Shown here: positions 23,568 to 33,948 of the stretch, in pieces
Numbering within the stretch: the stretch's first letter is position 1
Layout of the letters: each line of letters opens with the position of its first letter
Origin: Acorus gramineus
Lineage: Eukaryota; Streptophyta; Magnoliopsida; Acorales; Acoraceae
DNA length: 64,000 nucleotides
Direction: 5' to 3'
Assembly (NCBI GenBank): GCA_030737835.1
Contig: JAUJYN010000077.1
Location: 195,698-259,697, forward strand
Translations under genes and position numbers: made by a program
Notes under the pieces: model-generated
The model's input: the letters and a program-made list of their open reading frames with translations, nothing else
The model's database searches: none
What the model was told of the DNA's origin: nothing

Positions 23568-25870
23568 TCATCGAAAAAATTCTGGCGTCGTATGAATGTA
23601 CGCCGCATCAGCCACGGAGGGAACATCCGCATACGCCCCATAGAGTGCGCATCGCATACATTCCAAGACAGTGAAGATATAAGCCAACGCAACCCCAGTC
23701 CAGAAGTGGATCAAGAACCTGTTCCCCTTGAAGAAGAAGACTGGAAACCAGTTGCACGACGTGCAGATGATCTGCAGCACGTTGTCGAGGAGCAACGCCA
23801 TCAGCACGTGGAACCTGAAGAAGTGTGGCAACTCCCGCCTCCTTATCAGGAACAGAGACACCGCGCAGAAGTACACCATGAAGAACCAGCTCGGGACGAG
23901 CACGATGGTGTCCATGAATGATTGGGTGAGGAGCTCGTTGTACTCGCCCAAGAGAGGGGGGAGGTGGAAAGAGTTCTCGGCCATGTAAATGGCCTCATGG
24001 AGGGGCAGAAGGTAGGGGACACACGAGAGGGTTCTCCAGTACCATTTTGGCTTCTCTGTCATCTTTGGGTAAGGATCAAACCGGAAGCTCATGAGGGATG
24101 CTCTGGGAACCAATAGAGAATTACGTCCAGCCATGCATGCACGAAGGGTGTGCAGAGCAGGAAGTGATGGTGCTGAGGCTAGACCTGCTGTTGTGTAAAG
24201 AGCACATGAGTAATGTAATTTCTTGGTTAAACCATTCAACCACACATCAAGTAATAAAAAATATATCAACCAATTTGGTGACCCAAACTGATGTAGACCA
24301 ATCACAATAGCGATAGCATCCATATCAAAAGATGATAAGATGACACGTTCTTTTATAATTGATCTATGCCACCAAACTGGTCAATTAATTGTTCACTGGA
24401 TCAAGACTAGCAAAAAAAAGCCAAAACTTTAACATATTGTGCACCTCGAGTGTCAAAAGATTTATTCAAATCATACATGTCTAACATTTGAGTGTCATAC
24501 TTTCTTCAAACATAATATAGGGGAAACTTCAACTCATTTAAGAAGTATATTAGTGACAATTCTATGCTTGCTCCCATTACCGTGTTACAGATAAACATAG
24601 ACATCATTTTTTCCGCTCATTCAAGACATATTGTCCAGTTGCAATTACCATTGCAAAACCAGAATGATTGAAACAAAAAATTAATCAAGGTAGCTTCTTC
24701 GGTTTAATAATACACCCAATACCTAGTACATCGCCAATATGAACCCAGTGACACTGAATTCTCAGTGAAGAGAGGCTTGGTAGAGAAACAGTGGACCCTG
24801 TATATCAATGACTACTCATCAATTCCTCACGCCTTGGATTAATAGAACCACAGAAAGTTTTTTCTATTTTTTTAAAACCATTTCCTAGCAGACCAAAGTG
24901 CTAACCTCCTTGCCATAGATTTATTCAATTTGCCTTGTTTTTTTTTTGTTTTGTCCTGCTGTCTCAATATCTAATTCATCCAACTCGTCCTCCAGGTTTG
25001 TTTTATCATTGTGTGCTTTGGGCTCTTGCCTCATTGGAAAAATATATATATCTAATTCATCTAATCATTTCCCCCCGCAAGAGGAACAAATAAATAATAA
25101 ATAAGATTACTCAACATATCTATGCATCAAAACAAGAATACTATTACAAAACAGCTCAAAATAACCAAACCCCTGCATGTTATTTTTTTCATAATTTTTA
25201 ACAAATCAAGCTATAAAATGAAACCCTGCCCAAAGCCAGGCTCGAACATACGCATACCTCCCAAATGTTGGATTCTCTGCCTTTGATGATCTCTAAACAG
25301 AACTTGACACAGAGGAAACCTCGAAGGTGTCCTCTCCACACCAATGAATCGCATACTAGAATCCATCATTGAAGAAGAAATAAACTGTGCATTTGGAATC
25401 TTATGTAGCCAACCTACAAAAATATGTACATATGGTGTTATAATCCATTCAGAATAAACAAAAATCGCGAATAAAACAACTATGAGAATCTCATACAAGG
25501 GGAAAAAACAGAATTTTAAGGATTCAACAAATAAAACACGACAATTCAACCCACTACACATGAATAATTGTGATGAGACATATAATTCTTGATTCAGGTA
25601 ACTAGAATTACATGAAACTTTAAAAGATAAGACATTTTAGTTGACATAAAACATCAATTCTTTTGTTTCCTCTTTTTTTTTTCTTTTTTTTTCTTTTTGT
25701 ATTTCCTTCATCACATCAACAGATCAAAGTATGAAATTGAATACTTAGAGAGATTTACTTCTCAAGGAGACACGACAGGGAGGAGACGCGAGAGGCGGTC
25801 TCTTCGCGGAGATGGAAATCCGTGACACGGGGGGCAACAATGCGGACTCCGAACAGGGAGGAGCGATCAT
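23568..25870 (-). CDS. TIC20: TIC20-type translocon protein (gene B, diverged paralogue)
   Basis: Second TIC20-family gene, likely in the plastid inner envelope. Exon 2 (23568-24187) codes EKPKWYWRTLSCVPYLLPLH, a PSWFFMVYF helix, RRRELPHFFRFHVLMALLLD, and a YADVPSVADAAYIHT ending. It is clearly TIC20 but more diverged than gene A. I infer exon 1 at 25759-25870, starting MIAPPCSESALLPPVSRISI: Ser/Pro/Arg-rich with no acidic run, like a transit peptide. The donor GAGAA/GTAAAT and acceptor CAACAG/CA join in phase (A|CA, Thr). Total 243 residues, at the short end for the family. A leader exon at about 26004-26070 with donor AAG/GTTTGT and an acceptor at 25884 suggests a spliced 5' UTR. The 1.6 kb intron (24188-25758) holds no recognised gene. 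Confidence 0.82.
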
Positions 25871-25884
25871 GTCTTCCGCTTCAC

Positions 25885-26070
25885 CTGTAAAGAACGATTA
25901 AGAACTATAAAACCATCGTTTTTGTTGTTGGTGTTCGAAACAATCCAAACCTTCAGAATACTTTTGAGGAGACAATTATGGGGTGATGAAAAGACAAACC
26001 TTGATCGAATGTAACCAGATGGAGAGCGCGAGAGGTGGTTAGGGTTTTTCGGACTTCGAAACCATGTCAA
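25885..26070 (-). promoter_or_regulatory. Probable 5' UTR exon and leader intron of TIC20 gene B
   Basis: On the minus strand a short AACCCTAA-containing leader ends AAG/GTTTGT near 26003. An acceptor TTCTTTACAG ends at about 25885, 15 bases before the ATG at 25870. The gene layout supports this; no transcript evidence is available. Confidence 0.45.
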
Positions 26071-28560
26071 CGAGAGACGTCACGGTTTATTTAGGGTTTT
26101 AGATTCGGCTTCTCGAAAATGGTATTCGTTGGTTCTCGAATTCCCTGTTTTGAGTTGCGTAGCTGTTCCTCAAACATGATACAGGGCATGACTTGTGCCT
26201 CAAGTTTTCTTCACGGGCTTTTTCTTGTCATTGGCCTGGCTCAATTGGAAAGCTGATACACGCAGCCTCGTTTACAATCCGATATATTATGATAGTGTAG
26301 TATAAATTTTATTATAGTGTATAACACGATTTTTTTTTTTAATATATACATTATTTCATATAATAGCATATATTTCAAACGGAGATTGTATAATTTTTTT
26401 AAAAAAAAGAAAAAACAGTGTGGAGTATAATTGGGGCTACAATGAGGGCTGGATGTATCTTTTTCTGTTACACACGGTTCTTTTTTTTTCGGACCCGGTT
26501 TCAATCTCATCTACTTTGTTAGCATCGTGTACTCTCATTAGTATCTATATAATTCATTTGAATATATATTTTATTTTTTTATGAAAATATGTATCTCATT
26601 AGATGGTGTAAACTACTTTTAAAAAAATAAAAACACGTGTGAATTAAAAATGGGGCTGAGTAAGAACTGTATGTAACGTTTTCCTTGAATTTTGGAAATG
26701 AAAATGATATGTACAACCCATTATGCAGTCTCGTTCACAATCCACATGGTTTTCTTTTATAAAAATTATACATTTTTTCATTCAAATACATATTAGTTAT
26801 ATAAAATTAGTATATATTGAGATACAATATTTTTTTCATTTTGAAAAAATAAAAAAAATTATGCTATACATTATGATCCATATACTATGATATAGAGCCA
26901 CAGACAAGACTTACTAAACAAAGTGTATCATTGCTCGCAATGGAAATTTTCACCTTTGAAAAATGTTAAGTACAGCCCTTTCTTTTGTCTCAAATCCAGT
27001 CTAAACATGTTTTTATTTTTTTTTAAATCAACGTTACTATATTCAATTATTTTTACATTCCTAAATTTTTTACATTCCTAAATGCATGAGCGGCTCCACG
27101 TTGATGTTTGTGGGGTTGACCCCATCCAAATGTTAAAAAACATCAAATATTACCCATACATTAACCCTGTCCCCAAAAAAAAAAAAAAAATTTGCCACAT
27201 CCAAAACCTACTTAAAAAAAAAAAAAAATGAGTGGCAAAGTGGGCGACATATAATATGTTGTGGTGATCCAATGGGTCCATCAATATTTTTTAAATAAAT
27301 TTGCCTGGTTATCCCCATATTAACTAAAAATTGAAAGGATAATGTTACGTCCAATCTTATTTTCAGCATCAATTCTAGTTTATACATGTTTTAAATTTTT
27401 AAAAAATAATATATATTATCCAAGAAGATACATACTTTATAAAAAAAATGAAACATATGCTTCAATTAATTACATAGATACATTTATAGAAATTGTTAAA
27501 AAAAATCTATCGGTTCATATACCTCTTTAATGTAAGTACATGATTTGTTAATTTTCTATTGAAGCATATAAGACTGGAATTGAGATTAGAATTATTCTAA
27601 TTTTTTTAAGGAAAATGATTGACAAGCCCAAATTCGTACGCCCCTCGTAAGCCCATGACATGGCATGGTTTGGAATACCATAAATACCCCTACCCCCTGT
27701 TTGTGGTGTGACATAAGGTTATTCGCCCTTGATAGCTATACTAGGATAGATAACAATCCATGCTGAATAGGTAAATTTTTGTTTGGTTGTCTTTTCTGTT
27801 ATTATCATTGGAAAACGTAAAATTGATCTTTTTATTGTTTGGTTCACCTTGGATAAAGTAAAGATAAGTGGTAGATAAGAGATGGATAAGAGTTTATGAC
27901 TTTTTAAATGACAACTATACCCCTGCATAAATAATTTGTGTTTGGGAATAAGTATAAGAGATGTGTGTGTAATATGATAGATGTGACAGTTTTTTGAATG
28001 TGTGCAGAGAGTATTAGATTAGATAAATTTTTTAAAATGACAAATAATGATATTTTTATCTATTGACATAGATAAGCCCTGATAAGCAATTCCACCATTT
28101 TCTTAGAATAGTTATCAGGCCTTATCCTAGCTTATTCAAGCATAGCTATCAAGGTTTATTCTTGTCAAACAAACAGCTGTTTGGGAGCTATTCTACTGTA
28201 CTCTCCCATATCCATTATTTATTCTCCACCCCAAACGAGGGGCTAGAGTGTTTCGTTAGTGTTGGCTGTAATTAATGGAGCGGTTAGAAAAAAAAAGGAT
28301 GGTAATTAATTACAGGAAATCACACTAGGGCATTAAATTATGTTTTTTTACTTTTTTTTGAATTTCAACTTTTAAATCGTCAATTCATAACCGATTCATG
28401 TTTGGTGCATTTTTTTTGTTTTTTTTTTCAATTATTTGAATTTTATTAGTTTTATATGTTAATTATGGTTTTTTTTATGTTAAATGTGTTTTTGAACATG
28501 GTACACCTGTTGTTAAATTTGTTGAATGTCAGTTATATTTATATCTCTTTTTTTATCTTT
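26071..28560. other. Gene-free AT-rich repeat region
   Basis: Contains members of the dispersed AT-rich family at about 26525-26690, 26700-26960 and 27340-27600 (ATCTCATTAGATGGTGTAAA, ACATCATC-like words). A Tourist-like stretch spans about 27697-28185, with GTGACATAAGGTTATTC at left and CTTGTCAAACAAACAG at right. No coding region recognised. Confidence 0.5.
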
Positions 28561-28569
28561 TCTCTTCGG

Positions 28570-29570
28570 TTAATTTTTTATTTTGGATACCATTTTTTTA
28601 AAATGTAACTAACTTATTAAATGTTTTTCAATGTAAATAAAACTAGTTAAATTAATAATGTAACTAACTTTTAGAACAACGTTTTTGTAAAACAAAGCTG
28701 CATTCCAAAATATGAATGACTCTTAATATGATCTTTAGTGGAACTATGAGTCTTATTATTCGTTTTTTAAAATTTTATGTTTATTTGATTTCTAGTGATT
28801 ATGATAATACATTAATTTTATTTGATAATTATTAGCATTTCAATCTAGGAAATACTGTTGAATCAGTTACATTTTCTGCGGATGACAATGCGCAAAAAGA
28901 TTTCATTGTTAAAGTTGAGAAACAATGTGCAGAAGCATTTACTCCAAGTGTTGAAGTGACACTTGATACAGAAGAAGATGTGCAGAAGCATTTTCTCCAA
29001 ATGTTGGAATGACATTTTTGAATAGTTAGATACAAATGATTACAAAGATATTTCATTTGTAACATAAAATAGTTACATAGTATATAAGTTAGTTACATTT
29101 GCTTAACAACAACAACAACAAACACGTAATGATTAAGGAAATATAAATCACGAGATAGATATGCACAAACTGAACAAAATGTAGAGAATAATGTCACATT
29201 GTCAATCAAGTTACATTTAGGATGTCATTATCATTATACAACTCAATAAACATAATTCTTTCTACTAGTTAGTTAAATTCTTTCTAATAATAGTTAATTA
29301 CATTTCAAATAAAATTACATTTTTCAGTACACTGTAATAGTTAGTTACATTTGCTGAACATTTATATAAACTAGTAACAACTTATAGTTAGTTACATTTA
29401 CTACAAAGTCACATTATGCATAGCAGTCATGTGAAGAAAAATCAAAATACATGTTGCTGATGAAATCCGAAAACACTCATCTGATTTTGTCAGCTACATT
29501 TCAATAACAAATATAAAAAAAATTTAATCATACATTTCATATTTCTGTAAAAAAAAAAAGTTACTTCTGT
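28570..29570. repeat. Cluster of AGTTACATT motifs around a coding-like scrap
   Basis: The decamer AGTTACATTT or close variants occurs about a dozen times on the plus strand, plus AATGTAACTAACTT on the other. Near 28838-29012 is a short non-repetitive open stretch (TVESVTFSADDNAQKDFIVK..., with CAEAFTPSVE and QKHFLQMLE as an internal near-repeat). Dense short subterminal motifs around a coding scrap resemble a non-autonomous DNA transposon, but no clear termini were found. Confidence 0.4.
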
Positions 29571-30032
29571 TAATATTCGAAAAAAACCCTAAAACATGTA
29601 ATCAACACCGTCATCAAATACAACAGACACGTTTCGTGAAATACCAAAAAAAGATTTCGTACCCATTTTTTGGCTGTAGAAGAATCTTCGGATGAAATGT
29701 TTTGTTTCAAATCAATTCTTTAATGATATAATAGGTCTTCTTCGACATTTTATACAAGAGGGTTTTTTTTCACTGATATTTTCAATTCAAATTTGATATT
29801 TGAAAACCAATAAATGCTAGGGTGGTTGTCAATGGGAAAAAAAAAAAAAAAAGAGAAAAACGTGGAAAGAGGGTGGCTATTAATAAGAGGTATTTTGGTA
29901 TTTATCTTTTTTGCACTTTTGTAAAAAATAATTACACAACCAATAAAATGTTGACACATCAAAGGGCCTATATGCTGGGGCCTGTGTAGCAAAGCTCTAT
30001 TTTTAAACAATCAGAACAAATGAAAATTCAAT

Positions 30033-30165
30033 ATCGGACTCGTTTAAATGCTTTAGTTGATTGCGCAAGATTCTTTTTACATCAAGAGTTAGCTATTCGT
30101 GATCATGATGAATTTGATGACTCAATTAATAAACAGAATTTGCTAGAGTTTTCAAAAGAAAACTT
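30033..30165 (+). pseudogene. hAT-related (DUF4371/TTF-type) transposase scrap
   Basis: The frame reads RLNALVDCARFFLHQELAIR then DHDEFDDSINKQNLLEF. This is strongly reminiscent of the conserved block of plant TTF-type zinc finger/hAT-dimerisation proteins (RLNASIDCxRFLLxQGLAFRGHDE type). About 43 residues only; upstream and downstream are non-coding. Confidence 0.6.
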
Positions 30166-30454
30166 TATATTTTTTATAAATATATAAAGTTATAGATTTT
30201 TTAAAAATTTATAGTATTTATTTTTCTAAATGACCCCATCTAAAAAAAATTCTACAGCCGCCACTGCCTAAATGTAGTCATATATATTTTGATTGCCCCT
30301 TTACTCACTATAACTAGATATACACCTCGTTAGAAAATTTTCACATTTGTTATAAATAATATCATTCAATTCATTAGATTACTTGCTTCACTTTTTATAA
30401 AAGTATATACCTCATCAGAGGAAATATATGATTTTGAATATAAAAAAAATAAAA

Positions 30455-31205
30455 GAGTTTTGTTACACACGGTTTTTTTTAACCCCAATTCCAGTCCCAT
30501 ATGCATTGATTGAAAATCACCGAATCATGTATTTACACTAACAAAATATATAAAATTTTCTCATTTTCTATAAATGCATTCATATAATTTATTAGAATAT
30601 ATGCTTCATTTTTTATAACAATATGTATCTCATTAAATAAGATATACTATTTTTTTAAATTCAAAACAATTGTAGATTGAAATTATGGCTGAAAAATGGA
30701 TTGTACTTAACATTGCTCAAAATAAAACGATGTGCAGATTTATGTGACCGTGTATCAGTGTATGTTGTAAAGTATGATGGGCCCGTACGATACGGCCCAA
30801 ACCGTATATGGGCCTATCACATTTCGAATCGTGAATTACCAACCCGATGAAAGAGCCCATACCAGCCCAAAAGGTTGATGGGTCGTGTTGTGTTTCCTAT
30901 TTTAGCCAGCATTCATCATGCCGTATTCAAAATTGTGAAAAATGACATTTCTAACATATGTTACGATCTTACTTATAGTCCACATTATTTTTTTTTTAAA
31001 TAATATACTCTTTTATTTAAATACATATTATTATATAAAATGATGTATAAATCGAGATATAATAATATAATTTTTCACATTGAATAAAAAAATTTGTTTA
31101 TACATTGTCAAAAAAAAAACCTCTCAAATATTATGATAACGTAGTATATACTATGTTATTTAGTATATAAGACTATAAAATGAGCTACATAATAGACATA
31201 GTATA
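30455..31205. repeat. Two AT-rich MITE-like repeats
   Basis: 30455-30725 begins GTTACACACGG and ends TTGTACTTAACA, with the family words TTCATTTTTTATAA and GTATCTCATTAA. 30945-31205 is a related AT-rich palindrome. Between them (30770-30930) is a GC-richer stretch with no recognised gene. Confidence 0.45.
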
Positions 31206-31292
31206 TCAACGTTCATTCAAATTCAAAGCTCCTCCTTGCCTTTCTATGTATTTCCAAATCTTTCTCTCCGTGTTTGGGGTAAGTAATGTGTC

Positions 31293-31418
31293 TGTTAGAA
31301 TAAAATAATGGAATCTCTGTATTCCACTTAGGGGTTAATCCCTTTATATATACAAATGTCTAGGAGTTACACGTGTAATATACTACACACATTATAAGAT
31401 AACACATATAATCTAACA
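31293..31418 (-). repeat. 3' LTR
   Basis: 126 bp direct repeat of 35937-36062, differing at three positions that I can see. It is preceded, in element orientation, by a purine-rich tract. Confidence 0.9.
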
Positions 31419-31430
31419 GCCCTCCTCAAA
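31419..31430 (-). promoter_or_regulatory. Polypurine tract
   Basis: Read on the minus strand, GAGGAGGGC lies directly against the 3' LTR, the priming site for plus-strand DNA synthesis in LTR elements. Confidence 0.75.
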
Positions 31431-31431
31431 C

Positions 31432-33012
31432 TCACGGTGGATCATACAAAGTGAGTTTGCGAAGAAGAAACTGAAATCGAGGAATTGGATGTGACTTCGT
31501 AAAGAAATCAGCAAGCTGCTCAGCAGAGGAGATATGCGGAAGCGATAATGTCTCTGCAAGAAAGTGCTGACGAACGAAGTGACAATCGATCTCAATGTGT
31601 TTGGTCCTCTCATGAAAGACCGGATTGCTAGTAATCTGAATAGCAGACCGGTTATCACAGTGAAGAGGAGTAGGACCGGTCATAGTAACTCCTAGATCCA
31701 TCAAGAGACGTCTGAGATGAACAATCTCCTTGGTGGTGACAACCATGGCTCGATATTCAGCCTCAGTGCTGGAAAGAGAAACAACCTCCTGTTTCTTGCT
31801 GCGCCAAGAGATGATAGAATCTCCGAGAAATATGCAGAAACCAGTGGTGGAGCGTCTAGTCGTCAGGTCTCCAGCCCAATCAGCATCAGTGTAAGCCCTG
31901 GGAACCAGAGTTGAAGAGGATGACATATAGATCGATCTAGTGATAGTACCACGCAAATATCGAAGAATTCGCATAAGAGCACCATAATGCACTGATCGAG
32001 GAGCCGAGACAAACTGACTAACAATACTGACGGCATGAGCAATGTCAGGTCTAGTGATGCAGAGATACACAAGCTGACTCACGATCTGTCTGTATCGAGT
32101 AGGATCTGAGAGGAGCTCACCATCCGTAGGACGAAGCTTCACATTAAGCTCGAGAGGAGTATCCGCACTGCGGATATCGGAGAGGGCAGCACGCTCTAAA
32201 ATGTCAGCTGTATACTTCTGTTGAGAAAGCAGAATCCCACAATCACTCTGTGCAATCTCGAGACCAAGGAAGTAGCGAAGAGTACCAAGATCTTTCATCT
32301 GAAACTGTCGACTGAGGTGATTCTTGACCCGAGTAATACCAGCGGAGTCATCGCCAGTTATAATCATGTCGTCAACATACAGAAGAAGGATTACCCGCCC
32401 CTGCGATGAGGATCGCACAAACATAGAGTGGTCCTGGTGGCTCTCAACAAAATCAGCTGTCAGAATAACACTGCGAAAACGCTCAAACCAGGCACGAGGA
32501 GCTTGTTTCAGTCCGTATATAGCCCGCTGAAGACGACAAACATGCTGAGGAGGAGTGCTGAGACCTGGAGGTGGTTGCATATAAACAACCTCAGATAAAT
32601 CACCATGAAGAAAAGCATTCTTCACGTCCATCTGAAAGAGAGGCCAGCGACGAACAGCAGCAACAGCGAGAAGGGTGCGAACAGTAGTCATCTGAGCAAC
32701 AGGAGCAAAGGTCTCCTCATAGTCAATGCCATACTGCTGAGTGAAACCTCTGGCAACAAGACGAGCCTTATGTCGTTCAATGGAACCATCAGGGCGATGC
32801 TTGATCTTGAAAATCCACTTGCAGCTGATAGGGGTAACACCATCCGGAAGGGGAACAACATCCCAGATTTGTGTCTGCTCAAACGCCTGAAACTCCTCAG
32901 CCATGGCCTGCTGCCACTCAGGGTACTCAACTGCCTCTCGATAAGATCGGGGCTCACGATGGGCATGTATAGCGGTGAGATAGACCTGAAATTCTGGAGA
33001 ATAGGTACTCAC
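31432..33012 (-). CDS. Copia reverse transcriptase and RNase H
   Basis: Open frame of about 526 residues holding the complete C-terminal half of a copia polyprotein: the RVT_2 start (WQQAMAEEFQAF), KARLVARG, the catalytic YVDD motif, and the RNase H block with CDNRSA and ERTKHIEID. It ends a few bases before the polypurine tract. No upstream Met: the frame runs back into the inversion junction and joins antisense leader, so the start listed (GTG) is only where the frame was called. Without gag, protease and integrase in the same direction it cannot be made from the element's own promoter as a normal polyprotein. Confidence 0.85.
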   Translation of the reverse strand: MSTYSPEFQVYLTAIHAHREPRSYREAVEYPEWQQAMAEEFQAFEQTQIWDVVPLPDGVTPISCKWIFKIKHRPDGSIERHKARLVARGFTQQYGIDYEETFAPVAQMTTVRTLLAVAAVRRWPLFQMDVKNAFLHGDLSEVVYMQPPPGLSTPPQHVCRLQRAIYGLKQAPRAWFERFRSVILTADFVESHQDHSMFVRSSSQGRVILLLYVDDMIITGDDSAGITRVKNHLSRQFQMKDLGTLRYFLGLEIAQSDCGILLSQQKYTADILERAALSDIRSADTPLELNVKLRPTDGELLSDPTRYRQIVSQLVYLCITRPDIAHAVSIVSQFVSAPRSVHYGALMRILRYLRGTITRSIYMSSSSTLVPRAYTDADWAGDLTTRRSTTGFCIFLGDSIISWRSKKQEVVSLSSTEAEYRAMVVTTKEIVHLRRLLMDLGVTMTGPTPLHCDNRSAIQITSNPVFHERTKHIEIDCHFVRQHFLAETLSLPHISSAEQLADFFTKSHPIPRFQFLLRKLTLYDPP

Positions 33013-33027
33013 TGATGCAAAGCCAAA

Positions 33028-33948
33028 TCGATCAAGTTGTCCAGAAATTAAAAAACCCTAGTTTTTTTTTATTTTTTTTTGAATCCTTCACCGTCGCCGT
33101 CGTGCCCTTGTCGTCGCCGTCGCCGTCGTGCCCTTGCCGTCGCCGTCACCGTCGTGCCCCTGCCGTCACCGTCGTACCGCTGCCGCTCCCGTCGTCGCCC
33201 CTGCCGCTGACGCGCACCGCCCTGCCGCTGCTCGCCCAACCCTGCCGCGACCAGCCCAGCCCTGCCGCGCCCCGCCCTGCCCTGCCCGGTGCCCAGCCTT
33301 GTCGCGCCTCCTGCTGCGCCCTGCCGCGCCAACGGCGCCCTGCCCGGTGCCCTGCCGCGCGCCGTGCCTGCTCCGCCAAGCCCTGCCCTGCATGGTGCCC
33401 AGCCCTGCCGTGCCTCCTGCTGCGCCCTGCCGCGCGCCATGCCCAGTGCCCTGCCGCGCCGAGCCCTGCCGCGTCGCGCCCTGCCGCGCGGTTGCATCTG
33501 CCCGGATTTCCCGGGATCTGTCGCGCTGATCCTGCCCGGATTTCCCGGGATCTGCTGGGACAGCTCCTGCCAGCCTGTCTCAAGCTGTCCGGATCATCTC
33601 GTGCGCCCGACCCGGCACCCGACCCGAGCACTCCCAGCATCCGACCCGGGCACTCCCAGCATCCGACCCGGGTCCTCCCAGCATCCGACCCGGATCCGCG
33701 AACCCGGCCCAGCAACCCGGATCCGCGAACCCGGCCCAGCATCCGACCCGGATCCGCGAACCCGGCCCGGGCCACCTCCGGCCGCCCTCTGCCGCCTCCG
33801 GCCGCCTCCTTGAGACTTCAAATCACTAAATCGGTCATAACTTCCTCTCCGGAAGTCCGATTAAGGTGATCCAGGAGTCCATTTTGCTCGATTTTTCGTG
33901 CTCTACGTCCTCGTCTGCTTCTGATCCTCATCCGAGTGGTTCTGCACA
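33028..33948 (+). other. GC-rich untranslated leader of the copia element (inverted)
   Basis: Very GC-rich sequence with degenerate GCCCTGCCGCGCC repeats and, at about 33600-33780, tandem CATCCGACCCGG and CGGATCCGCGAACCCGGCCC units. Long frames on both strands are Pro/Ala/Arg-rich artefacts of composition. Its place, just inside the primer site in the original order, is that of the 5' leader before gag. Confidence 0.7.

Noticed and set aside
23592..23921. Plus-strand frame of 109 residues
   Set aside because: Antisense shadow of TIC20 gene B exon 2.
25211..25561. 116-residue minus-strand frame in TIC20 gene B intron
   Set aside because: No family resemblance and no splice-phase link to either exon.
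28321..28330. CACTA transposon start near the AGTTACATT cluster
   Set aside because: CACACTAGGG resembles a CACTA end but no matching TAGTG end was found.
33015..33869. Long Pro/Ala/Arg-rich open frames on both strands
   Set aside because: They all lie in the GC-rich repetitive leader of the copia element. Several overlapping frames are open at once, which reflects composition rather than coding.
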